Shown here: positions 52,001 through 58,814 of the stretch, in pieces
Numbering within the stretch: position 1 is the stretch's first letter
Layout of the letters: every line of letters begins with the position of its first letter
Source of the DNA: Gemmobacter nectariphilus DSM 15620
GTDB lineage: Bacteria > Pseudomonadota > Alphaproteobacteria > Rhodobacterales > Rhodobacteraceae
Direction of reading: 5' to 3'
Assembly: GCF_000429765.1 (NCBI RefSeq)
Contig: NZ_AUCM01000014.1
Coordinates: forward strand, 22,886 to 86,885
DNA: 64,000 nt
The notes under the pieces: generated by a model
Database searches by the model: none
What the model saw: only the letters and a program-made list of their open reading frames with translations
Told to the model about the DNA's origin: nothing
Made by a program: the position numbers and the translations under genes

Positions 52001-53621
52001 CCAGCTGCCCGGCATGAAGGTCACCGACCTGATTGCCCGGCTGCGCCATTCGACCAAGGGGGTGACGCTGATTTCCCCCCCGCCGCACCATGACATCTAT
52101 TCGATCGAAGACCTCGCGCAGCTGATCTACGACCTCAAGCAGATCAACCCGCGCTGCAAGGTGACGGTGAAACTGGTCTCGGCCAGCGGCGTCGGCACGA
52201 TTGCGGCGGGCGTCGCCAAGGCCAAGGCGGATATCATCCTTGTGTCCGGCCACAATGGCGGCACCGGGGCCTCGCCTGCGACCTCGATCAAATATGCTGG
52301 CCTGCCGTGGGAGATGGGCCTGACCGAGGCGCATCAGGTGCTGGCGATGAACAACCTGCGCGAGCGGGTGACGCTGCGCACCGATGGCGGCCTGCGCACC
52401 GGGCGCGACATCATCATCGCTGCGATGATGGGGGCCGAGGAATATGGCATCGGTACCGCCGCGCTGATCGCCATGGGCTGCATCATGGTGCGCCAGTGCC
52501 AGTCGAACACCTGCCCGGTGGGCGTCTGCACGCAGAACCCGGCGCTGCGTGAAAAGTTCACCGGCAGCGCCGACAAGGTGGTGAACCTGATCACCTTCTA
52601 TGCGCAGGAGGTGCGTGAACTGCTGGCCAGCATCGGGGCCCGGTCGCTGGACGAGATCATCGGCCGCGCCGATCTGCTGGCGCAGGTCAGCCGGGGGGCT
52701 GCGAACCTGGACGATCTGGACCTCAACCCGCTGCTGATCACGGTGGATGGGGCGCAGAAGATCACCTACGACCGGTCCAAGCCGCGCAATGCGGTGCCGG
52801 ACACGCTGGATGCGGAAATCATCCGCGATGGCGCGCGCTTCTTTGAAGATGGCGAAAAGATGCAGCTGTCCTATGCGGTCAGGAACACGCTGCGCACCAT
52901 CGGGACGCGGGCATCGAGCCACATCGTGCGCAAGTTCGGGATGCGCAACGATCTGCAGCGCGATCATCTGACGATCAAGCTGTCGGGCTCGTGCGGGCAG
53001 TCGCTGGGCGCCTTTGCGGTGCGCGGGCTGAAGATCGAGGTGCAGGGCGATGCCAACGACTATGTGGGCAAGGGCCTGTCGGGGGGCACCATCGTGGTGC
53101 GTCCGCCGATGGCCAGCCCGCTGGAGGCCTCGCAGAACACGATCATCGGCAACACCGTGCTCTATGGGGCGACCGACGGCTTCCTGTTCGCGGCTGGCCG
53201 CGCGGGTGAGCGGTTCGGGGTGCGCAACTCGGGCGCGACGGTGGTGATCGAAGGGTGCGGCTCGAACGGGTGCGAATACATGACCGGCGGCGTGGCCGTG
53301 ATCCTGGGATCCATCGGGGCGAACTTCGGGGCCGGTATGACCGGCGGCATGGCCTATGTCTATGACCCTGAGGGCAATGCCGAAGACTGGATGAACCTGG
53401 AAAGCCTGGTGACCTGTGCGGTGTCGCATCCGCATTGGGAAGCCCAGCTGAAAGGGCTGGTCGAACGCCATGCGGCCGAGACCGGCAGCCTGAAGGCCGC
53501 CCGCATCTTGCAGAACTGGGAGGCCGAGCGGGGCAACTTCCTGCAGGTCTGCCCGCGCGAGATGCTGGTGCATCTGCCCTATCCGCTGTCGGCCGATGCC
53601 GAGGCGGTTCCGGCCGAGTGA
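49083..53621 (+). CDS. gltB: Glutamate synthase large subunit
   Basis: A 1512-residue enzyme. The class II amidotransferase nucleophile is Cys34 in SSCGVGLVVSI, exposed by removal of a 33-residue propeptide. The central domain follows, then the FMN synthase domain (SDSGEGGEDPAHQHPFPNGD, GHNGGTGASPATSIKYAGLP) and the 3Fe-4S cluster cysteines in CIMVRQCQSNTCPVGVCTQ. The C-terminal GXGXG helix domain contains repeated G-rich turns (VGKGLSGGTIVVRPP, TGGVAVILGSIG). It makes glutamate from glutamine and 2-oxoglutarate with electrons from GltD. It ends with a strong terminator. Confidence 0.97.
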   Translation: MTKYDEAWVVAEEAKRRGLDENGLYKEEDEKSSCGVGLVVSISGKPSRKVVQSGIDALKAIWHRGAVDADGKTGDGAGIHVQIPVRFFYDVIRRTGHEPDTKKLIAVGQVFLPRTDFGAQERCRTIVETEVLRMGHYIYGWRHVPVDTSVLGDKANATRPEIEQILIRNEKGISDEEFERELYIIRRRIEKAAMAAHIQGLYLCSLSCRSIIYKGMMLAEQVAVFYPDLMDERFESSFAIYHQRYSTNTFPQWWLAQPFRMLAHNGEINTLRGNVNWMRSHEIRMASNAFGEMAEDIKPIIPAGTSDSGALDAVFEMMVRAGRSAPMAKTMLVPEAWSKSTVELPKPWQDMYAYCNAVMEPWDGPAALAMTDGRWVCGGLDRNGLRPMRYVITGDGLLIAGSEAGMVPVDEMTVREKGALGPGQMIAVDMAEGKLYHDAEMKDKLAAAQPFGDWVQKVVDLNAIMRDVPEKALFKGAELRKRQIAAGYSLEELEQVLAAMAEDGKEMIASMGDDTPPAVLSKVYRPLSHYFRQNFSQVTNPPIDSLRESRVMSLKTRFGNLKNVLDESSAQTEILVLESPFIANAEFEEMLRQFGASVTVIDCTFPAGADQEALRLGLERIRAEAEDAVRSGALHLVLTDEHQGPAKVAMPMILATSAVHSWLTRKGLRTFTSLNVRSAECIDPHYFAVLIGCGATTVNAYLAQDSIADRIERGLLEGQLIDAMRRYRDAVDAGLLKIMAKMGISVISSYRGGLNFEAVGLSRAMVAEYFPGMHSRISGIGLHGIQDKVQDVHRKGWLGGQDVLPIGGFYKARRSGEKHAWEAQTMHLLQSACDRGSYDMWKQYSAAMRANPPIHLRDLLDIKPLGKPVAIEEVESITSIRKRFVTPGMSLGALSPEAHMTLNIAMNRIGAKSDSGEGGEDPAHQHPFPNGDNPCAKIKQVASGRFGVTAEYLNACEELEIKVAQGAKPGEGGQLPGMKVTDLIARLRHSTKGVTLISPPPHHDIYSIEDLAQLIYDLKQINPRCKVTVKLVSASGVGTIAAGVAKAKADIILVSGHNGGTGASPATSIKYAGLPWEMGLTEAHQVLAMNNLRERVTLRTDGGLRTGRDIIIAAMMGAEEYGIGTAALIAMGCIMVRQCQSNTCPVGVCTQNPALREKFTGSADKVVNLITFYAQEVRELLASIGARSLDEIIGRADLLAQVSRGAANLDDLDLNPLLITVDGAQKITYDRSKPRNAVPDTLDAEIIRDGARFFEDGEKMQLSYAVRNTLRTIGTRASSHIVRKFGMRNDLQRDHLTIKLSGSCGQSLGAFAVRGLKIEVQGDANDYVGKGLSGGTIVVRPPMASPLEASQNTIIGNTVLYGATDGFLFAAGRAGERFGVRNSGATVVIEGCGSNGCEYMTGGVAVILGSIGANFGAGMTGGMAYVYDPEGNAEDWMNLESLVTCAVSHPHWEAQLKGLVERHAAETGSLKAARILQNWEAERGNFLQVCPREMLVHLPYPLSADAEAVPAE

Positions 53622-53641
53622 GCTTGTGCGATAGCGCGGTG

Positions 53642-53666
53642 AAAGGGGGCCTTGCGGCCCCCTTTT
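53642..53666 (+). terminator. Intrinsic terminator after gltB
   Basis: GGGGGCC/GGCCCCC (53645-53651, 53656-53662) with AAA and TTTT extending the stem, 20 bp after the gltB stop. Confidence 0.9.
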
Positions 53667-53684
53667 GCTTTGGCCGTGCACGAG

Positions 53685-53763
53685 GGGGCGCTGCCCCATG
53701 GCGCTGTCGCTATTTCGGCAAGGCTGCGCCTGCCCCCGGGATATTTGGGGACAGATGAAAGGG
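53685..53763 (-). repeat. Dispersed intergenic element, copy F
   Basis: The motif CCCCCGGGATATTTGGG and ACAGATGAAAGGG (53733-53763) stands right of a small hairpin GGGGC/GCCCC (53685-53697). Reading leftward from the nadE end it has the same order (motif, then hairpin) as the other copies, but lies 215 bp away. Nothing else is recognised in 53667-53977. Confidence 0.65.
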
Positions 53764-53977
53764 CAGGGCGCGGCGTTCGGGGGCTGGCGGGGCGGCGGGG
53801 GACCCGCGCATCGCGTGGGGGCGATGCGCAAGTTCCGGGCCGTGATCGGGGGGCTATCGCCTTTGCCGGATGGGAGCGGCGGCGCAAGCGGGCGTTCCGC
53901 GTGCGTAGTGCGCCGGGGCCTGATCAGAGGCGATGCGGGGCGGGCGCGACACCTGGCAGGGGGCGCCCGCAGTCCGA

Positions 53978-55636
53978 TCAGCCGTTGTCGCGCCAGCGGT
54001 TCACGATGGGATAGCGCCGGTCCAGCCAGAAGGCGCGGCCGGTCAGCCGGGTGCCGGGGGCGGACTGGAAGCGTTTCCATTCGCTGATGAAGATCAGATG
54101 CTCGATCCGTTTGACCGTCGCGCGGTCGAACCCGGCGGCGACAAGGTCGGCCACCGACAGCTCGCGGTCGACCAGACCTTCGAGGATCGCGTCCAGCACC
54201 GGATAGGGCGGCAGGCTGTCTTCGTCCTTCTGGTCGGGGCGCAGCTCGGCGCTGGGGGGCTTGTCGATGACGCGGGGGGGGATCACCTCGCCCTCGGGGC
54301 CCTTCATCCAGGGGCGGTGGTTCGCGTTGCGCCAGCGGCAGGTTTCGAACACGCGGGTCTTGTAGAGATCCTTGATCGGATTATAGCCGCCCGCCATGTC
54401 GCCATAGATCGTGCAATAGCCGACCGCGACTTCGGATTTGTTCCCCGTGGTCAGCAGCATGGCGCCGAACTTGTTCGACAGCGCCATCAGCAGCAGGCCG
54501 CGCAGGCGGGACTGGATGTTTTCCTCGGTCACGTCGGGGGTCGTGCCGGCCAGCAGGGGCGCCAGCGCCTCGGTCACCGCCGCGCGGGGGCCCGAGATCG
54601 GCACGGTGTCCAGCCGGGTGCCGAGGGCGCGCGCCACCGCGGCGGCATCTTCCAGCGAATGGGCCGAGGTGAATTCGGACGGCAGCATGACGCAATGCAC
54701 GTTTTCCGGCCCCAGCGCGTCGGCGGCGATGGTGGCGACGATCGCGCTGTCGATCCCGCCCGACAGGCCAAGGATCGCGCGGGAAAAGCCCGACTTGGCG
54801 AAATAGTCGCGGGTCGATTCGACCATCGCGCGATAGTCCTGTTCCCAATCGTCCGGCAGGCGGGCCATGGGGGCAGGATCGGCGCGCCAGCCGTCATCGG
54901 TATGGCGGAAATCGACGATCTGGGTGGCGGCGTCAAAGGCGGGCAGCTGGGCAGCCATGCGCCCGCCGGGGTTCAGCACGAACGAGGCGCCATCGAACAC
55001 CTGATCGTCCTGCCCGCCGACCATGTTCAGATAGACCAGCGGCAGGCCGGTTTCCACGACGCGCGCGACCATCAGCTGCATGCGCTGGTCATGCTTGCCC
55101 CGCGCATAGGGCGAGCCGTTCGGCACCAGCAGGATCTGCGCCCCGGTCTCGGCCAGGGTCTCGGCCACGTCGGGGTGCCAGGCATCCTCGCAGATCGGGG
55201 TGCCGATGCGGATCGGGCCGAGGCGCCAGGGGCCCGAGACCGGGGCCGAGGTGTAAAGCCGGTGTTCGTCGAACACATCAGTGTTGGGCAGGTGGTGCTT
55301 GCGGATCACCGTGGTGACCTTGCCGTCCTGCAAGATGTGCCAGGCGTTGTATAGCCGCCCGCCCACCAGGTCCGGCGCGCCGATCCCCAGTGCCGGGCCA
55401 TCGGCGCAATCGGTGGCCAGCCGGGCCAGTTCCGTCGCCACATCGCGCAGGAAGGCCGGGCGCATCACCAGATCCTGGGTCTGATAGCCGGTGAGGAACA
55501 TTTCAGGCAACATGACCAGATCGGCCCCCGCGGCGCGGCCCTGATCCCAAGCGCGGCGCGCGGCATCGGCATTGGCGGTCAGCGCGCCCACCGTGGGGTT
55601 CCACTGGACGATCAGCAGGCGGAAACGTTCGGCCAT
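53978..55636 (-). CDS. nadE: NAD+ synthase with N-terminal nitrilase-like domain
   Basis: A 552-residue two-domain protein. The nitrilase-like domain (residues about 1-265) carries the catalytic triad as Glu in LVMLPEMFLTGY, Lys in VIRKHHLPN and Cys in GTPICEDAWHPDV. The synthetase domain has the PP-loop SGGIDSAIVATIAAD (about 292-306), TTGNKSEVAVGYCTIYGDMA and the C-terminal FISEWKRFQSAP. It amidates deamido-NAD+ to NAD+, with ammonia taken from glutamine. The ATG at 55636 has AAAGGAG upstream; a longer in-frame extension is rejected. Confidence 0.95.
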   Translation of the reverse strand: MAERFRLLIVQWNPTVGALTANADAARRAWDQGRAAGADLVMLPEMFLTGYQTQDLVMRPAFLRDVATELARLATDCADGPALGIGAPDLVGGRLYNAWHILQDGKVTTVIRKHHLPNTDVFDEHRLYTSAPVSGPWRLGPIRIGTPICEDAWHPDVAETLAETGAQILLVPNGSPYARGKHDQRMQLMVARVVETGLPLVYLNMVGGQDDQVFDGASFVLNPGGRMAAQLPAFDAATQIVDFRHTDDGWRADPAPMARLPDDWEQDYRAMVESTRDYFAKSGFSRAILGLSGGIDSAIVATIAADALGPENVHCVMLPSEFTSAHSLEDAAAVARALGTRLDTVPISGPRAAVTEALAPLLAGTTPDVTEENIQSRLRGLLLMALSNKFGAMLLTTGNKSEVAVGYCTIYGDMAGGYNPIKDLYKTRVFETCRWRNANHRPWMKGPEGEVIPPRVIDKPPSAELRPDQKDEDSLPPYPVLDAILEGLVDRELSVADLVAAGFDRATVKRIEHLIFISEWKRFQSAPGTRLTGRAFWLDRRYPIVNRWRDNG

Positions 55637-55863
55637 GCGGGGCTCCTTTCGCGTCTTTGGTGGTTCTAGACGCTGGGGGGGGCGGATCAAGGGGGAAAGC
55701 GGCAGAACGGGCGGCCTGCAGTCTGCCCAAGGCCTTTGGGCGGGGTGTTGCGCGCCTGGGCGGGCCTGTCTGGTGAAGGGATGAGCGATCCGTGATGCCC
55801 TGCCGCTTGTCAGGCGGGGCGCGTGCGGCGTAGGCTTTGGCCAAAGCAACCGGGGGGCTGGAG

Positions 55864-57288
55864 ATGGCGGGAACGGGTCGGATCTGGATCGCGGCCGGGC
55901 TGATGGCGGCGACAAGCGGTGCGGTGGCGGCGCAGGACGTGGCGACCAAGCAATATGCCGACGGCTCGATCTATGAGGGGCAGTTCAAGGATGGTCGCCA
56001 GCACGGGCATGGCACCTATCGGCTGCCCGATGGCTATGAATATTCCGGCGAATGGGTGAACGGCGAGATCAGCGGGCAGGGCCGGGCACGGTTCCCCAAT
56101 GGCGCGATCTATGAGGGCACCTTTGTGGCCGGCAAGCCCGAGGGCACCGGCAAAATCACCTTTCCCGATGGTGGCACCTATGAGGGCGACTGGGCGGGCG
56201 GGCAGATGACCGGGCAGGGGGTGGCCAACTATCCGGGCGGGGTGGTCTATACCGGGGCCATGGTCAACGGTCTGGCGCAGGGCCAGGGCGTGATGCAGGA
56301 TCCGCAGGGCTATCGCTATGAGGGCGACTGGGTCGAAGGGCGGCGCGAAGGCCGTGCAGTGATCACCTATCCCGATGGCGCGCGCTATGACGGTGAGGTC
56401 GTGGATGGCGAGCGGCAAGGCCAGGGCACGCTGATCATGCCCGACGGGCTGACCTATGTCGGCGGCTGGGTCGCGGGCCAGATGCAGGGGCAGGGCAAGC
56501 TGACCCAGCCGAACGGCGATATCTACGAGGGCGGGTTCGAGGCGGGCCTGCGCAGCGGGCCGGGCAAGGTGTCCTATGCCGATGGTGGCAGCTATGAGGG
56601 GGCCTTTGCCCGCGACCGGCGCCATGGCACGGGCACCTATCGCGCGGCCTCGGGCATGGTCTATCAGGGGGACTGGCAGGACGGCCAGATCGCCGGCACA
56701 GGGCGGATGCAGCACCCGGACGGGTCGGTCTATGAGGGGGCCTTTGTCGCCGATCTGCCGCAGGGCCGCGGCAAGATGACCTGGCCCGATGGCACCAGCT
56801 ATGAGGGCGACTGGGTCGAAGGCATCATCGAGGGGCAGGGCGTGTCGCGGCTTGCGGATGGCTCGGTCTATGAGGGGGCGTTTCAGGCCGGGCAGCGGCA
56901 GGGCACCGGGGTGCTGACCCTGCCCGATGGCTATCGCTATGAGGGGGCTTGGCTGGCCGGACGGCGTGAAGGGCAGGGCGTGGCCAGCTATCCCGATGGC
57001 AGCCGCTATACGGGCGGGTTCAAGGCCGACCTGCGCGACGGGCAAGGCGTGCTGGAGCGCCCCGATGGCTATCGCTATGAGGGCGGGTTTGTCGCAGGCG
57101 ATGCCGCCGGGCAGGGCATCGCCCGCTGGGCAAGCGGCGACAGCTATGAGGGCGAGTTCGCCGCCGGCAAGCCGAACGGTCAGGGCATCGCCCGCTATGC
57201 CGGTGGCCAGGAGGCGCGGGGCACCTGGACCAATGGCCTGTTGACCGCCCCGGCCCCCGAGGGAGCCGCAGCGCCTGCAGGGAACTGA
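55864..57288 (+). CDS. Exported MORN-repeat protein with 18 tandem repeats
   Basis: A 474-residue protein. A signal peptide (residues 1-24, ending SGAVAAQD) is followed by 18 uninterrupted MORN repeats of exactly 23 residues, each of the form xxYEGxFxxGxxxGxGxxxxPDG. A degenerate nineteenth (QEARGTWTNGLL) and a short Ala/Pro tail close it. MORN repeats form extended beta-hairpin rods. Bacterial members are poorly studied and are suspected of membrane or peptidoglycan contact. The ATG at 55864 has GGAG just upstream. It is transcribed divergently from nadE and convergent with the b561 gene. Confidence 0.85.
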   Translation: MAGTGRIWIAAGLMAATSGAVAAQDVATKQYADGSIYEGQFKDGRQHGHGTYRLPDGYEYSGEWVNGEISGQGRARFPNGAIYEGTFVAGKPEGTGKITFPDGGTYEGDWAGGQMTGQGVANYPGGVVYTGAMVNGLAQGQGVMQDPQGYRYEGDWVEGRREGRAVITYPDGARYDGEVVDGERQGQGTLIMPDGLTYVGGWVAGQMQGQGKLTQPNGDIYEGGFEAGLRSGPGKVSYADGGSYEGAFARDRRHGTGTYRAASGMVYQGDWQDGQIAGTGRMQHPDGSVYEGAFVADLPQGRGKMTWPDGTSYEGDWVEGIIEGQGVSRLADGSVYEGAFQAGQRQGTGVLTLPDGYRYEGAWLAGRREGQGVASYPDGSRYTGGFKADLRDGQGVLERPDGYRYEGGFVAGDAAGQGIARWASGDSYEGEFAAGKPNGQGIARYAGGQEARGTWTNGLLTAPAPEGAAAPAGN

Positions 57289-57315
57289 GCCCGGGCGCGG
57301 CGCGGGGCGGATGCC

Positions 57316-57360
57316 CCGGGCTCTGCCCGGACCCGGGATATTTGCTTCAAGGCGAAAGGG
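57316..57360 (-). repeat. Dispersed intergenic element, copy G
   Basis: Hairpin CCGGGC/GCCCGG (57316-57321, 57325-57330) followed by CCCGGGATATTTGC and TTCAAGGCGAAAGGG. Reading leftward, the cytochrome b561 stop (57367) is followed within 7 bp by the motif and then the hairpin. Confidence 0.75.
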
Positions 57361-57366
57361 CTGCGG

Positions 57367-57840
57367 TCAGCGCATCCGGGCCAGCGTGCCATCGCGCAGC
57401 ACGAACTGGTGCCAGAGCGCCATGGCAACATGGCCGATGACCAGGACCAGAAGGATGGTCTTGAGCACCTCATGCGCTTCGGCTGCCGCCTCGATGCCGC
57501 CGAACCAGGCGGCGCCGCCGCTGATGGCGACCAGGATCAGTGCGGCATAGATCGCGACATGCCCCCAGTTGGCCGCGCGCACGGACCATGCGCTGCCCTG
57601 TGCGGGCGGGACGCCATGGGTTGCGCGCAGCACGAGCCGCCACAGGGCAAAGACCAGAATGGCAATCCCGCCAAACACATGGGCGGCCACGAGCGGATCG
57701 GCGGCGGCTTCTGTGCCCGTGCGAAAGGCGCGCCATGCGGCGCCGATGGCATCGTTCAACGTGAACTGCGCAAGGATCAGAAGGACCGTCAGCCAGTGCA
57801 GGACGATCTGCGTGCGGCTGTAGGTGGCGGGGGTGGGCAT
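57367..57840 (-). CDS. Cytochrome b561 family protein
   Basis: A 157-residue inner-membrane protein with four helices. Heme-ligating histidines are visible in QIVLHWLTVLLILAQF (helix 1), VAAHVFGGIAILVFALWRL (helix 2), WGHVAIYAALILVAI and AHEVLKTILLVLVIGHVAMA. It probably takes electrons from the quinone pool or superoxide. GGAGAAAGCC precedes the ATG at 57840. It is divergent from recO by 97 bp. Confidence 0.9.
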   Translation of the reverse strand: MPTPATYSRTQIVLHWLTVLLILAQFTLNDAIGAAWRAFRTGTEAAADPLVAAHVFGGIAILVFALWRLVLRATHGVPPAQGSAWSVRAANWGHVAIYAALILVAISGGAAWFGGIEAAAEAHEVLKTILLVLVIGHVAMALWHQFVLRDGTLARMR

Positions 57841-57937
57841 GGCTTTCTCCTGGCTGGCGCGTTCCGGGATGGAACGCAACGTGGCGCGGTTTCCGTCGCC
57901 GCTGGACTGCGGCGGTCTGCGGGTGCATCGTGACGCC

Positions 57938-58660
57938 ATGGAATGGGCAGCGCAAGGGCTGGTGCTGGCTGTGCGGGCGCATGGCGAAAGCGCGGCCATC
58001 GTCGAGATTTTCACCGAGGCGCAGGGGCGTCATGCTGGCGTGGTGCGCGGCGGCATGGGGCGGCGCATGGCGCCGGTGCTGATGCCGGGCAACGAGGTGG
58101 CCGCCGTCTGGCGGGCGCGGCTGGGCGAGCATCTGGGGCATTTCACCATCGAGCCTCTGCGTGCGCGTGCGGCTGCGCTGATGACAGATCGCCGGGCATT
58201 GGCGGGGCTGTCGGCCATTTGCGCCATGATCTCGCGGGCCTTGCCAGAACGCGAGCCGCATGGCGGGCTGTATGCGGCAACCCTGGTCTTGCTGGATGCG
58301 CTGGCGACGGTGCCCGACTGGCCCGTGCTGTATCTGCGCTGGGAATGCGGGTTGCTGGCGGATCTGGGCTTTGGGCTGGACCTTGGGGCCTGTGCTGTGA
58401 CGGGCGCGCGCGACGGGCTGGCCTTTGTCAGCCCGCGCACCGGGCGGGCGGTGACGGCCGAGGCGGCCCGGGGCTGGGAAGACAAGCTGTTGCCGTTGCC
58501 GCAGTGCCTGCTGAGGCCAGGGCCGGCCGATCCGGCGGATCTGGCGGCAGGGCTGCGGTTGACCGGGCATTTCCTGAACCGCGGGCTATGCGCAGATCCC
58601 GGTTCCCGCCCGCTGCCCGAGGCCCGCGCGCGGCTGGTCGATCTGCTGTCGCGCGGCTGA
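57938..58660 (+). CDS. recO: DNA repair protein RecO
   Basis: A 240-residue protein. The N-terminal OB fold is MEWAAQGLVLAVRAHGESAA, HAGVVRGGMGRRMAPVLMPG follows, and the helical C-terminal part has YLRWECGLLADLGFGLDLGA and CAVTGA. RecO loads RecA onto SSB-coated DNA together with RecR. The usual zinc cysteines are reduced to one or two here, as is common in alphaproteobacteria. Start 57938 is the family-consistent one. Confidence 0.92.
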   Translation: MEWAAQGLVLAVRAHGESAAIVEIFTEAQGRHAGVVRGGMGRRMAPVLMPGNEVAAVWRARLGEHLGHFTIEPLRARAAALMTDRRALAGLSAICAMISRALPEREPHGGLYAATLVLLDALATVPDWPVLYLRWECGLLADLGFGLDLGACAVTGARDGLAFVSPRTGRAVTAEAARGWEDKLLPLPQCLLRPGPADPADLAAGLRLTGHFLNRGLCADPGSRPLPEARARLVDLLSRG

Positions 58661-58760
58661 GGGGGAACGGGTGCGCCCGCGCCCTCCAAGCATGACCAAG
58701 CTGGGCTCGCCCTTGGGACCATGCCGGTGGCTGATGGCGCTGTGTGGGGGCTGACGCAAA

Positions 58761-58785
58761 GGGGCCGGTGCCTTTCACCGGCCCC
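58761..58785. terminator. Hairpin between recO and parC
   Basis: GGGGCCGGTG (58761-58770) and CACCGGCCCC (58776-58785) form a perfect 10-bp stem with a 5-nt loop between the convergent recO and parC genes. T-runs are weak on both sides (AAA on the left, CTT on the right). Confidence 0.65.
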
Positions 58786-58814
58786 CTTGCGCGATGTTGC
58801 CTGCCCCTAGGGCC

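Noticed and set aside
48384..54080. An open frame of about 1,900 codons on the minus strand
   Set aside because: It lies opposite gltB and its neighbours; the product is His/Arg/Gln/Pro-rich with no domains. It is the antisense shadow that high-GC codon bias creates.
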